A stretch of DNA of 64,000 nucleotides from Corylus avellana (taxonomy: Eukaryota > Streptophyta > Magnoliopsida > Fagales > Betulaceae). Below, one piece after another: positions 49,599 to 60,622 of this stretch. The DNA lies in assembly GCF_901000735.1 (NCBI RefSeq), contig NC_081544.1, positions 25,283,049 to 25,347,048 on the forward strand. Direction: 5' to 3'. The notes beneath the pieces were generated by a model that was not told where the DNA came from, searched no databases, and saw nothing but the letters and a program-made list of their open reading frames with translations. Position numbers and translations under genes: made by a program. Position 1 is the first letter of the stretch. The number at the start of each line of letters is the position of its first letter.

Positions 49599-50755
49599 TC
49601 TGTCGCCGGTGTCAGGAACCTGTGGTTGTGAATGTTTATATTTTCTCCTTTTGAATTCTATGTTTCCTTGAAAAATGCCTTTCACAAATGTAGGTGGATT
49701 GCTCCATATATGCAAGCTCTATGTGTGTATAGCCATGAGCCATCTAGTGCAAAATTTGATATTAAGGCTGCCATTTTGTAGAACTGAAAGACAATTTACT
49801 TTTGTGGTTTGCTGTTGATCAAGGGTTTTAGAGCATGCCTTATCTTTTGCATACGTTCTTAGAGTTACCGTTGTTCTTCCGAGTTTTGCAGATTGCAAAG
49901 GCTCTGTTCCTCCTTACATGGACAGTTTTATGATTAAGGCTACGTAACAACTAATAAAATAAAGCTAAGCTATATAAAATATACTTTTCACATGATTTTT
50001 TTATGTCCATTGAATAACATGAAAATAATAATAAAAGCAGAGTCTAATTCAACTTTTTGCTAGCAAAGTGTGTGCTTGGCACTATATTCAATGATTGCAT
50101 TAGTCGAGTTTTCTCTGGCAAGGGCGAAATGCAGTGGTCTACTTGGCCCTGTTTGTCGATGGCCTTATAATGGTACTGTAATCTTTTTTTAAGAAATAAG
50201 TATTTGATTGGTTTTAGTGAAAATGTTTTGTGGAGAAAAGTAAATAAATATATTTTATATAGAAAAATGTAAAAAAAAATTTTCTAGTGATTTTTTAATT
50301 TAAATAATAATAATAAAAATAATTGATGTGGAATAAAAAGTAGAGATATTGAGATTAATTTTAAGTGAATTTTTTTTTTTGGGATTGAGGGAGGCCCTGA
50401 AACAGTACCGTTTCATTCGCAAACACACCCCTTGAGTCAGTAGACCCTATTCTGTCCCCGCTGCTGTCAGCTGCCCTGCCGTCCACCGATGCGGCTGTTT
50501 ATATGTATTTTTTTATTTTTATTTTTTATTTTGTTGTTGTCCTTTTATTTTTATGCTCAGATTCGGTCTAGTTTCGTGCTGGCTGTGCTGCTACGTTTTG
50601 CTGCTGTAGTTAAGGGAGGTCTCTTGTCTTCTGCTGTGACGCTGTCTCAGGAGAAATTCCTACAGCAGCACATCTTTAGATTGGATTGTTGTTTTTTTCT
50701 ATTTCTGTTGTTATTTGGTTTATTTGTAGTGCATTTTTATAGTGCAAGTTGTGTA
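49599..50755. other. 3' flank of DUF2828 gene, no gene
   Basis: Probable 3' UTR (aataaa-like 'aataaaataaag' near 49952), then AT-rich DNA. The frame 50489-50779 is hydrophobic because of T-runs and has no domain. Nothing else recognised. Confidence 0.5.
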
Positions 50756-51171
50756 CACTACAAAAAAATTTGTGTTTAATGAGCCTCTTTTAACTTTGTA
50801 TTTGAAAGTATTTTTAACTGCTCTCTTATTCTCTATTTTATTCGGATCAAGAATGTGAAATATCTCCTTAAGTAACCCGTTCCTTAATAAAAAAAAAAAA
50901 CCATCATAATCAGTTGGTTTGATCGATGGCCGTGCCACCCATAAGCAAACTTCACCGTCTGGGTAAAAAACCAAATAGTGCTAATTCCCGCGTTACTTTC
51001 TTCCCTTCTCAAATGGTTACGAGTAGCTAGCAGAGCCAGAATTTTTAAAAATTGTTGGACTGTTTGACAATATTTTTTAGGGACTTTCTTCATTTTCAAA
51101 AATCAGAACAAATTCAACACATCTCCACATGAACATGGATGATCATGGTAACAAAGCAAGTTGGGTGGATT

Positions 51172-51335
51172 AATGCTACAAGTTATTTTTGTATCACTCT
51201 AAAAATAATGTGATTTTTAAAATCATTATTAAGTTTGTGATCGATTATTATTAAAGTTTTATCAAATGATGATTTTAAAAGCTATTTTATTTATAGAGCG
51301 ACACAAAAATAGTACAAAAATGACTTATAGAATTA
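51172..51335. mobile_element. Small foldback MITE
   Basis: Left 'acaagttatttttgtatcac' pairs with right 'agtacaaaaatgacttatag'. About 165 bp, AT-rich, non-coding. Confidence 0.5.
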
Positions 51336-51519
51336 GTGGGTTCAAAGTATTATTTTGCATCAAGTCTCCAAAGCCAAATGATTCCAATGTGACAAAAATA
51401 AATAAAAAAATGTACTTTCTTTCTCTCTCGTCACTTTTCTTTTTCTTTTTGTCCGTCTTCAACTTCTCCAGAAAGTCTTTTATGGTTCTTTAATGGGGTT
51501 CTGAATGAAGCAGATCCAG

Positions 51520-51680
51520 ATCCATAATTGGATGATTTTCTTCTTCGATTTCGTCCTTTTCTTCTCTATTTTTGTCAGTCTGCGATTTTGTTTTTGTTTG
51601 TGATTTTGTCCGTCTGCGATTTCGTCTGTCTACGAGTATCTATCTCTCGTTTTCGTTTGTGATTTCGTTAATTTGCTAGT
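51520..51680. repeat. Degenerate 'tctgcgatttcgt' repeats
   Basis: Repeated phrases 'tctgcgattttgt', 'tttgtgattttgtc', 'tctgcgatttcgtc', 'tttgtgatttcgt' form a low-complexity T-rich tract with unclear origin. Confidence 0.4.
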
Positions 51681-51874
51681 GCTCTTTCGACAAGGCACTC
51701 AAAAAGGCGACATAGAAGCAAGATGACGATCGTGGATTATTGTTGGAAGGAAAAGAAAAGTAAAGAAGTCGTATGGAGAAGTGTGAGAGGAAAATAATTT
51801 TATGAATATACTAAAGCTTCGGATTGGTATAGTTAAACCCAGTACATTTGGTTGCATAGCGATCCTAATGTTTA

Positions 51875-51990
51875 TCGTGGTTGGAGTGCGATTTCAATAA
51901 GTGCAGTTTTAAAAATCATGTTTTTAAAAATTGTGTTTTTGAAATCGTTACTTTTTAAAATCGCATAAGGGTTTGGTAAAACATGTTAAG

Positions 51991-52027
<37 letters not shown>

Positions 52028-52319
52028 TATTATTTTTATTTTTATCAATTGGGTGTTTGGATAATATTAGCATATAATTGCAGCATGACCAAATAAGTAA
52101 ATATTGCGCCAAATATTATTTTAAGCGAAATCGTAATTTTGGTTTAAATTCACATTTTTTCAAATAAGCACCCCCTATAGTCAGCTTATAGAAATCACGG
52201 ATTTTTCCACGATTTAAAATTTGCGTTTTTAAAATCGCAATCCCAAACACTCTAAAATTGCGATTTGCTTTAAAAACGCAGATTATTTTTTTAAAAACGC
52301 ACTGCCAAACGGACCCTTA
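51875..52319. mobile_element. MITE, 'aaatcgca' family, member 3 (enlarged)
   Basis: Carries 'attgtgtttttgaaatcgtt', 'aaaatcgcataagggtttgg' and the end 'gccaaacggacccttag'. A (TA)n tract (51995-52025) and ~80 bp of extra AT-rich DNA make it longer than the ~325-bp members. Confidence 0.6.
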
Positions 52320-52357
52320 GGGACTTTGTAGTGGGTGACTTTTTTGACATTTTTCCT

Positions 52358-52686
52358 AAGGGTTCGTTTGAGATTGCGGTTTCAATATGTGTGATTGTAA
52401 AAATTGCGTTTTTGAAATCGTTAATTTTAAAATCGTAAAGGCATTTCGTAAAACATGTTAAAAAATAATTTTTAATCAAATATTTGTTATATGAAATCGT
52501 GATTTTGGTTTAAATTCACGCTTTTTCAAATAAGCATTCCCTAACCTTCTTATAGAAGTCGTAGAATTTTTTTCCTATTTTAGATTAAGTACTTTTTAAA
52601 TCGCAATGTCAAACGCTTACCTTTTGCGATATCTTTTAAAAACATAGATGATTTTTATGAAATCGCAAACTAACATGCACCATAAG
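52358..52686. mobile_element. MITE, 'aaatcgca' family, member 4
   Basis: Starts aagggttcgtttgagattgc and ends tcgcaaactaacatgcacc. The inside matches member 2 closely ('tttgttatatgaaatcgtga', 'cgcaatgtcaaacgctta'). Confidence 0.7.
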
Positions 52687-52910
52687 TTTAGGGAACAGAA
52701 TATCAAAAATTGTTTAAGGTTCAACTTGAAAATTGGTTATAAGGGAGCCGCTGTTACCTAAGGTTCAACTGACTCTAAGAGACGCATGGGGTGGGGGGCG
52801 GGCGGGGACTAATTAGCTAGCAAAAATGTAAAACGTTTGTAAGTATTATTAATTATTCACAAAAATAATTAAAAGTACGTTTTTTTCTATTTTAATTATT
52901 CACTTTTTTA

Positions 52911-53232
52911 GAACATTCCCAACAGCCTCACTATTTTAACGATCTATTTTCACTATTTCATTTAATTATTTTTTTTCAAACATTTGTTTATTATTTCTTT
53001 AACTATTAAATGAGGAGAGAGAAATAGAAAAGAAAAATAGGGAAAGAAAAACAAATTTTTTATTAATTTGGTAAGTGAATAGTACTCACCATTTATAGTG
53101 AATACTGTTCGCTCACTATTTTTGGGGTCAAATTGGTGAAGCTGAAAATGAAAGTTTTAAGACTTTTTCACCATATTGGCTCATCAAAATAACCAAAAAA
53201 ATGGTTTTGGTAAGGTTGCAAATAGTGCTCAG
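52911..53232. mobile_element. Possible 'gaacattcccaacag' MITE
   Basis: Begins gaacattcccaacagcctca and ends ggttgcaaatagtgctc, a weak inverted pair. The inside has 'ctcaccatttatagtgaata' foldback phrases. Non-coding. Similar in style to 59581-59908. Confidence 0.4.
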
Positions 53233-53627
53233 ATAGTTTTGAACCATATTTCTTAATTTACTCAATAGCATAAACCCATATATCAAATAAATTTAGAAAT
53301 TCATTAAGTTAATTTAGTCCTTATAAATTGGAACATGTTGAATTTTTATTCTCATAGATGTAGTTTAAATCCAAATGATTTATAAAGGAAAAACAAAAAA
53401 AAAAAATTATGGAAAACAACATTTATGATCACCGTTGAAATGTAATTATTAAGGCGGACCCCAATGTCGACACTAATGATAATCATCATTAAATTATCTG
53501 CATCGACATGATCATTAGCGTCCAACATGTTGCCACTAAAGACCAATAACTGCGACATTTGAACTTTTAGTGTTGACAAAAAGTCTATGCTAATTATTAT
53601 TATTATTATTATTACTATTTTGTAGTG

Positions 53628-56159
53628 GTACCAACTTTTGTCACGTGGATAATGTCATAAGCCTTTCTCACTAAAACTAATGGTACATGATTTTCTGGAT
53701 GCATATAGTATTATATGGGTTGAAAGGTGGCCATCGTTCCTCTTGAATGGGGCTAGCTAGCTTATGGTATAGTCGATCCCTCGGGAGATATTTTTCATCG
53801 TTAATCAAATCAATTAGGCTTAATTACCTCATTAATTAATTAAATAACATGCCTGATACATGTAAATCAGCTTAATTCGTTAATGTAAATTATCATGCCA
53901 GTACAATAACACAATTTCTTCACCATCAGTTCACTTACTTCCAAGTTACCAAAAACATATTTTCAGAGCACCAAACATACTGCCGTATCATCAAGGGTGG
54001 TGGCAATAGCCTAAGAAAATTTTCAAGTGGTTAAGTAAGTACTAGGGTGTGGGTTCGAATCTTCGCAATGGAGAATCTACATGCCTAATTAGTATAAATC
54101 ACATTGGTTCCCATTGATGTCCTGGTGGGGCGGATGGTTAAGCTATTGCTCGGCTGGTCTTGAGGGTGCGTCTACAGTTTTCACTGTCTAGGTCCCTTTT
54201 GAGCAGTTCCCCGCAGGTTGGTGCTACTATGTTCATGCCCAGATAGAATAGCCATAATTAGTTTCCCTTTCCAACCTTTTTAATTAGAAAGAAAAAAATG
54301 TACTGCCGTACAGGATATCAAAACGCATGCGTGTAGATTACTTTTGATCTCCATGAATAAATTGTTGGAAAATGACTTGGTGGGCCCCTTTTATTCCATG
54401 GTTGCAACTTTGTGGCTTTTCTCCAGCAGCCATGTCTTGCCTTATTTTTATTTCATGGACAGGGGTTGCCCCCCTCACCCCCCAATAGTTCCACTTACTC
54501 ATGGTAGAATTCCTTTGGATCTCTTGGTTGCCTACCCTCCCCACTAATGGGGGCCAAATATTTTCCAAGAGAACAGGGCACAACTCACACCGGCGTGATC
54601 CTTTTTTAACTCTTATTATTTGGAAAAATGCACTGTTTAAATCTATCTTTTGTTTATCAAAACTAACTTTTAATTAATGCAAAGCGTCTCATTTAACAAA
54701 AAATGAACACTCATTGTTTCTGAACTAACGCGCCACTTTTACAAAAACTAAAGCTTGACATGAATTACGAGGGTTTAAATTAAACGTACGGCGTAGACTG
54801 TATGGAGCTACACTCTTAACAAACAAACACCGTTTTTCTTTGTTGTTGCAAAATAGTAATTTTTTGACTACTTGTGTTTTGTGACTTTTGTTAAAGTTTC
54901 ATTCTTCAGAGACTAAGCCATTCAACAATTCACAATTTGATTTCTTTTCTTACAATATCTCTTTCAACTTCAAGCTTTCAACAATTTAAATTAATTGTTG
55001 GTATGCAATCAAAATTTATCATTGATTAAGCTTTTATATTTATGAGTATATATATTCATATAATTATTTATATAATGTTTTTAAATTAATTATTTATGAC
55101 TATATATATATAAGTTTTGTTATATAGTTTAATTGTATGAAATATATATTTGTAGCTAACTGAAACTAATTCTAAATGAGCTCGTATTGATCGAGCACGA
55201 GTCAAATTTGTTCAATTTTTTTTTTTTTCATTCACAAAAAGAAAAAAAAATAAAAAAATAAAAAATTGCCCCCTCTAAACCAAAGTCTTGGCTCCGCTAC
55301 TGTTCATGGAGAAGTAATTTCTTTCCTTCACTGTGAAGCTTAACCCACTTAGCCATATGTATTGAAGACTTGTCATATTCAATTAATTTGTTAGAGGGCA
55401 GCAGCTTCCATCGCAGCCGGCCATCTTTAGGGACATAAGAGATTTTTCTCTTTTGTAATAAATTCTCTTTTATGTGACTACTATGTGAGTGTGAGCTTAA
55501 TTGGTTGTATTGGGGATTTTGGGTTTGAGTGGTTTATTTATACTAGTATTTGTACTCCACATTTTGTTAGTGAGTTTCTCTTCGATCGGCTCTGCCAGTG
55601 AATATAGGCTTGTTAAGCAGAATCACTTAAATTTTGGTGTCTTGTGTGACTGGTTGTTATTTTCTATTATGTTATTTTTTCTACTTCATTTGTTATCCTA
55701 TAATTATTTTTTCTCAATAAAAATACCTTTTAAGTCAAAGTATTTATTGGATACCAAAACATAAAGTTAGTAAATTTAGAGAGTTAGATGAAAATGCACT
55801 AAAACGGTACTTAATTATTGGTCATGTCTGTGAACCAAAATTTTCATATGCACGCGGAGAAACCACAGTAATTTCTTGAGCTTAATTAGCGCAGTATTGC
55901 AAACCAGAAATTAAGCATACACATAATAAAAGGAAGAACTATATATATTATAGAATGAGGCTTCTAGCTGCTGGAGGCAGTCGCTTCTTTACATTAGAGA
56001 AACTAGGATATGCTCATGGGCCAATAGCTAGAGCTTGTCTCACTTAATTAAGCTAATGGCATATGATTTTCTGGATGCACAGTATGAGTTGGCAACTCAA
56101 CTGCTCTTATTTATAGCACGCATATATATAATTAATTTTATCATTTTCATATAAATTGA
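53628..56159. other. Gene-free stretch before the proline-rich gene
   Basis: Contains the SINE at 53996-54285 and otherwise no supported feature. A ~40-bp stretch at 53668-53710 (aatggtacatgattttctgg) resembles 56055-56085 just downstream of the proline-rich gene. Frames at 54344-54583 and 55501-55764 lack domains. Confidence 0.5.
53996..54285 (+). mobile_element. SINE-like repeat with tRNA B-box
   Basis: Contains an A-box-like 'agtggttaagtaag' and a B-box 'gtgggttcgaatcttc' near 54025-54062, as in tRNA-derived SINEs. It ends near an A-rich stretch (agaaagaaaaaaa) at 54286-54298. Matches the element at 6893-7185 along its length. Target duplications were not identified. Confidence 0.55.
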
Positions 56160-56648
56160 TCAGTTTGGATGGACAGGTGGTGGGGGCTTGTAGGGCGGCT
56201 TGTAGTAGGGTGGCTTGTAGTGTGGGGGCTTCTTTCTGGGGGATATCGGTGGATTCTTATATGGTAGCGGCGGCGGCAGAGGAAACACCTTTCGTGGTGG
56301 CTTCACCGGCTTGTATGGGATTTCGACATTTTCCACCGGAGGGTGTCCTGGGTAGTGTCCATAAGGTGGTACTGGTGGCTTCTTTTTATAAGGCGGTGGT
56401 CGTACCACTATAGGAGGTTTGTAAGTTGGTGGCTTCTTAAGTGGAGGAGGCTTGTGCACTGGTGGTGGATACTTAAATGGAGGACGGCTGTACACCGGTG
56501 GTGGCTTCACGAGTGGAGGGGACTTGTAAATGGGAGCAGGTGGCTTATGCTCATGTTTGGGAGGTTTGTAGTAATCAGCAAGAGCTGAGGTGGCGAGAGC
56601 CACCAGGCCAAGGAGCAAGTAGAGTGGCAAGTATATTGCAGAAGACAT
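56160..56648 (-). CDS. Proline-rich cell-wall protein with signal peptide
   Basis: A 162-residue secreted proline-rich protein. Residues 1 to about 25 (MSSAIYLPLYLLLGLVALATSALA) form a signal peptide. The rest is mostly KPP/YKPP/HKPP/PPVY repeats with many Lys, Tyr and His, as in PRP- and ENOD-type structural proteins that are hydroxylated and cross-linked in the wall. The reading frame is open 5 codons further (MRHQK), but the minus-strand TATAAAAA at 56688-56695 is only ~25 bp from that ATG, so the ATG at 56646-56648 is preferred. The preserved ATG-TCT-TCT-GCA-like start in the remnant at 58881-58959 also supports it. No Ser-Pro4 extensin blocks. The exact subfamily is uncertain. Confidence 0.88.
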   Translation of the reverse strand: MSSAIYLPLYLLLGLVALATSALADYYKPPKHEHKPPAPIYKSPPLVKPPPVYSRPPFKYPPPVHKPPPLKKPPTYKPPIVVRPPPYKKKPPVPPYGHYPGHPPVENVEIPYKPVKPPRKVFPLPPPLPYKNPPISPRKKPPHYKPPYYKPPYKPPPPVHPN

Positions 56649-56687
56649 TTTTTGATGGCGCAATTCAAAATAGCAAGAATGGACACC

Positions 56688-56695
56688 TTTTTATA
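56688..56695 (-). promoter_or_regulatory. TATA box of proline-rich gene
   Basis: TATAAAAA on the minus strand, about 40 bp before the chosen ATG. The same 'cagtataaaaaggtgtcc' block recurs in the duplicated remnant at 58928-58953. Confidence 0.75.
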
Positions 56696-57080
56696 CTGGT
56701 TTGATGCCTTAATACGCTGTATACGTGTCAAAAGATGGCTCATTTTGTTCCACACAGTAGAAGAAACCAAAGTAAGAGGTTCACACTTCACATCTCCTCC
56801 TAGTACGATTCATTAATGAGTTAGGTATTGCTTGGTTTCATTGAGCCGTAATGTTGGAAAATTGGTGCCAATAATATTGTTTGATCCGATGGAGGTTTGC
56901 TCCTTAGAAAAGTACAAGGATTGATCAAATGAATGGTTTCCCTTTAAAGTCGAAGGAGGAAAGCGGAAAAAAAGAAAGAAAGTAGCCAATATTGGAAACT
57001 TTACTCAAAGGACAAATTTTGGCATGTGCTTGGACCATTTAAAGGCATTATGCATGGAAAAGAGAGTAGGGGACCAGGGG

Positions 57081-57835
57081 AAATTGAAATGCCGCATGGG
57101 ACTCATTCGGTATGCATCAACATATATATTGGCAAATTTGTGGAGAATTTTCTCTATCACATCGTTTTATAGTAGCTTTAATCATCAGAATAACTGTTAA
57201 ACTCGTTATAAGGTATCCGGCCAATAGAAAAAAGGCAGATTGGCATTTTTTTAGGGTAATTAATATGCAAATTGGTTGCTTCAAAAGATCAAATATAAAG
57301 GAATTCCAAACAAATATAAGAGAGATTCAAAATAAACAAAAATGAGGCTTCCTCTACCATTATCCTAACCTCACTAATTATCGTTTAAAACATAAAAAAA
57401 CATAACTTGTAATTTATTTTTTCAATGCCTAGCATATATTAATTTATTTAGTTGTCCTCAACGAGTCTTCATATTTTGAAATTGCTATATATATAATAAT
57501 CATTCATCCACTCATCATTTGGGCTAGCTTAATTATTAGAATGGTAGCAAAAAAATGAGAATCTATTTGCAGATTTGTTAAACCAACCTTGACATGAGTT
57601 CATTTCCAACTTGATTGAGACTAATTAATAGAATTATTGTTCTCCAAAATCTTAACCTTAGTATAATTGATACAATTAATATATTCAAAGAACAATCATA
57701 TATAGGAAAAGTAACGTACTTAAAAGACCACTATCAGTACGTCACTTTTGATTATTTGAAAACAGACAGTTTACGAAAACACATTTTATAATTCCAAATG
57801 CACTTTGCTTTAATAGTTACATTTTATAAATTTTT
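57081..57835. other. Gene-free interval
   Basis: Follows the end of the upstream homology block of the proline-rich gene (about 57080). AT-rich; the frame 57112-57345 has no domain. Nothing recognised. Confidence 0.45.
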
Positions 57836-58087
57836 GGGAAAACTTCACTTTGGCCCCATAAACTTCCACTTATTTCGACAAGCCCTCCTAAACTTTTAAA
57901 ACTCTCACTTTGGACCCCTAAACTTTTAATTTCTATCACTTTGGACCTATCTGTTAGTTTTCAACGTTAAACTCAAACGGAATGAATTTTTATGCCCATT
58001 ATACCCTCAATCGGAAACTACACCGTTTTGGGCCCCAAAACTACAGCACCCACCCCAGCCTAAAACAACACTGTTTTGGGCATTAAA

Positions 58088-58120
<33 letters not shown>

Positions 58121-58790
58121 TAAAAAAAGGCAAAATGTTAATTTTTTTTTTTAAAAAAAGAAAAACCGGGGTGGCAGGACCACCCCATTTTTGGCCAAGG
58201 GGGTGGTTGAACCACCTCAATGGCCAAGGGGATGGTCCGGCCACCCCCAAAAGGCCAAAAAAAAAAGGGGGGAATGAGTTTTTGGGCTTTTGGGGGTGGC
58301 CGAACCACCCCCAAGGGCCTAGGCCACCCCCTTCGGCCAGTATGGGTGTGGCCGAAACCACCCCAGGCCCTTGGGGGTGGTCCGGCCACCCCCAAAACCC
58401 ATTTTGTCTTTTTTTTTTTTTTTGGGATGACCAGACCACCCGTTTGCCATGGTGATGGCTCTAGCCACCTCGATTTTTTTATTTGTTTTTATTTGCCTTT
58501 TTTTTTAAAAAAAAAAATAATAATAAAAAAAAAAATTAGATGCCCAAAACGGTGTCGTTTTGGGCTGGAGTGGGTTCTGTAGTTTTGGGTATTTTCGAAA
58601 TTTCAAGTGAACTATGTGAGGGTATAATGGGCATAAAAATACAAACTGTTTGAGTTTAACGTTGAAAACTAACAGAGGGGTCCTAAGTGAGAGCAAATCA
58701 AAGTTCAGAGGTCCAAAGTGAGTATTTTGAAAGTTCAAGGAGGATTTGTCAAAATGGATGAAAGTTCAGGGGGCAAAGTGAAGTTTTCCC
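57836..58790. mobile_element. MULE-type TIR element carrying GC-rich core
   Basis: Ends GGGAAAACTTCACTTTGG and GCAAAGTGAAGTTTTCCC are inverted repeats that continue inward (cctaaacttttaaaactc against tattttgaaagttcaagg). Flanks taaattttt (57827-57835) and taaactttt (58791-58799) match at 8 of 9, fitting a Mutator-type 9-bp duplication. The core 58160-58470 is a run of ggggtggcc/ccacccc palindromes with poly-A/T tracts. Frames across it on both strands are repeat translations. Confidence 0.75.
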
Positions 58791-58880
58791 TAAACTTTTT
58801 TTTTTTGTTCGAAGTTTGATTAATTCCTGATTGGTGAAATGATATCTATAGAAATTAGCAATCATTCTTCAAGACTATTA

Positions 58881-58959
58881 TAGAGTGGCAAATATGCAGA
58901 AAACATTTTTTTATGGCGAAAAATAACTAGACTGGACACCTTTTTATACTGGTTTGATG
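58881..58959 (-). pseudogene. Remnant of second proline-rich gene: start codon and TATA
   Basis: Matches 56624-56706 of the neighbouring gene: 'tggacacctttttatactgg' is identical, and the reverse complement gives ATG-TTT-TCT-GCA-TAT-TTG-CCA-CTC (one codon fewer than the intact gene). Similarity stops after about 8 codons, so the coding region is gone. The piece is cut at GGTTTGATG (58951-58959) by a 2.8-kb insertion and resumes at 61792. Confidence 0.75.
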
Positions 58960-59011
58960 AGGGCCTGCTCAATAAATTTTGAGCGCGATGGGTAATTAAG
59001 AGCACTTATAT

Positions 59012-59580
59012 ATATATTTTTTTAAAAAAAAAATTTGAATGAAGACTAATCTTATTCAAATAATTCTGAAAAAACAAATAGACATATAGAGTCAAAGACT
59101 CTAAAACATCAAAGAGCATAGGACTCTAAACAATAAGAGTAGATTGCTCTAAAATAACAATATCATGGATAAATTCTGGGATTTCATCCATCCAAATTCT
59201 AGAGACACCACCACTCTTAGCTACCTTTGCCAACCGTGCACCGCTTCATTAGCTTCTCTTCTTACATGGTCCACTTTCCAGCTTTTGAAGCCTAGCAAAA
59301 TAGTTTGGATATCTTCATGAATTTGGCCATAACTGCACCATGGGGATCCCCTATTAATTGCTTGGACTACAATTTTTGAATCCCCTCCAGATAAATATTT
59401 TGTAAGCCCAAATCACGACAAAACTTCAAAGCACATCGAGCTCCCATAGCCTCCCCAACCGTGGGATCTGGACAACCCTCTAAGAATTGGCATGAGGCTG
59501 CACACCTGCCCCATAAAGTCCCTGACAATAACACCTACGCCCATTCTATTTGAACCCACTTTCACAGCCACGTCCCAATA
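59012..59580 (-). pseudogene. LINE-derived RNase H retrocopy, minus strand
   Basis: Flanked by the 15-bp TAAGAGCACTTATAT (58997-59011 and 59581-59595), with an A/T-rich tail at the left, the 3' side for the minus strand. The minus-strand translation gives WDVAVKVGSNRMGVGVIVRD, then IVVQAINRG, SYGQIHEDIQTILLGFKSWK and VDHVRREANEAVHG, the order of RNase H in plant LINE ORF2 proteins. A stop and frame changes are present; the catalytic EGD step is shifted (ggaggggattc). It is a different insertion from the one at 11976, less A-tailed and inside the composite element. Confidence 0.78.
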
Positions 59581-59908
59581 TAAGAGCACTTATATTGGGC
59601 TCAATTGCTGGTCAAAATAGCTAAAAGTTTATTTTGAGCAAAAAATTATTTAAAAAAAAAAAAAACTCAACATCTTATTAGCAAAAGTAGTTAAGGATTT
59701 GCTAAGTATGGTAGCTAATTACAATGCATACTTTATATTAATAAAAAAAATTAATTTGATTCTCGCTTATGTGGGAATAGTGAAAATGGATAAAGAAATA
59801 ATATTTTAAATTAAATAGTGTAAGTAAATAGTTAAAATAGAAAAAAACAAAAAACAAAAAAAAGTGTTCTTTTATTAAATATTTGCTAAGCCGGATGCAA
59901 ATGCTCTA
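59581..59908. mobile_element. Possible MITE with 'aagagca' ends
   Basis: Left taagagcacttatattgggc and right gccggatgcaaatgctcta are loosely inverse. The inside is AT-rich and non-coding. It was a target of the RNase H retroinsertion at its left tip. Confidence 0.4.
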
Positions 59909-60622
59909 AATTTCTATATCCAAGTTTTTATAACATCTCACTTTCAATTGATAATGTGGTAATCATTTCATCTTTCTTTTGACATTGTTGATCTTAAATA
60001 GGATTTTAAGAACTGCTTGAAAGAATTAGACTTGAAGAAAAAAATAAAGAGAAAATTGAAATTTATAAAGAGTGATTTGTAACATAATGGAACATGATGT
60101 CAAAAAATGTAGGACGTTGAAGAGTACTTATCTACGTTGTTGTTGTTGTTGTTTTTTTTTTTTTTTTTTTGGGGACATTGAAGAGTTATCTACGACGTTG
60201 TTTTTGTTTTTTTGTTTTTTGTTTTTTGTTTTTTTTTTTTTTTGTACTGAGAGTTATCTCTATATTTAATTATATATGTTTTGCAAAATGCAAACAATCG
60301 AAATTTATGTATTTTGAAGGTTTTCCATATTCTTTTCGGCATGTAATTGAGATTAACGTTAGAGCGCATTGGAGACAATGATTTTTCATGTTCTAGTAAC
60401 AATTTAATTGAAATTGATGGTTCCACATTGTAGAAAGTTATGCATGTTGGATTTTTACGAATGTGAAAATGGAAAAGTAAATAAGTGAACATTCCAAGAA
60501 TTTTTATACGTTGAAAAATTTATGATGTTGGGGACCTTAATTATTAACTTTCATGGAAAGTCTATTCTCTATGAACTTCAATTGTACACTTAGAAATGGA
60601 ATGATTACATGTTTGGATCTAA
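59909..60622. other. AT-rich interior of composite insertion
   Basis: Contains three partial copies of 'ttgaagagttatctacg'-like DNA separated by (TTG)n and T-runs (60117-60260). The frames there are poly-Phe/Cys translations of simple repeats. No gene. Confidence 0.4.

Larger units (their letters stand above)
50756..53627. mobile_element. Candidate CACTA element with GTA duplication
   Basis: CACTACAAAAAAATTTG begins at 50756, after gta. TTTTGTAGTG ends at 53627, before gta. So the termini are inverse over about 10 bases with a matching 3-bp target duplication. The right subterminal region has gtgttgac / gtgccactaaag-type motifs. The left subterminal region shows no clear partner, so chance pairing or an old, rearranged element remains possible. 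Interior: three MITEs, no transposase. Confidence 0.35.

Noticed and set aside
56343..56791. Plus-strand and alternative minus-strand frames over the proline-rich gene
   Set aside because: Shadow frames; Trp/Arg/Gly-rich antisense of a Pro/Lys/Tyr repeat. The minus-strand frame with the signal peptide is the real one.
58116..58582. Open frames on both strands around 58.1-58.6 kb and 61.0-61.4 kb
   Set aside because: Translations of the palindromic GC-rich core and poly-A/T tracts inside TIR elements.
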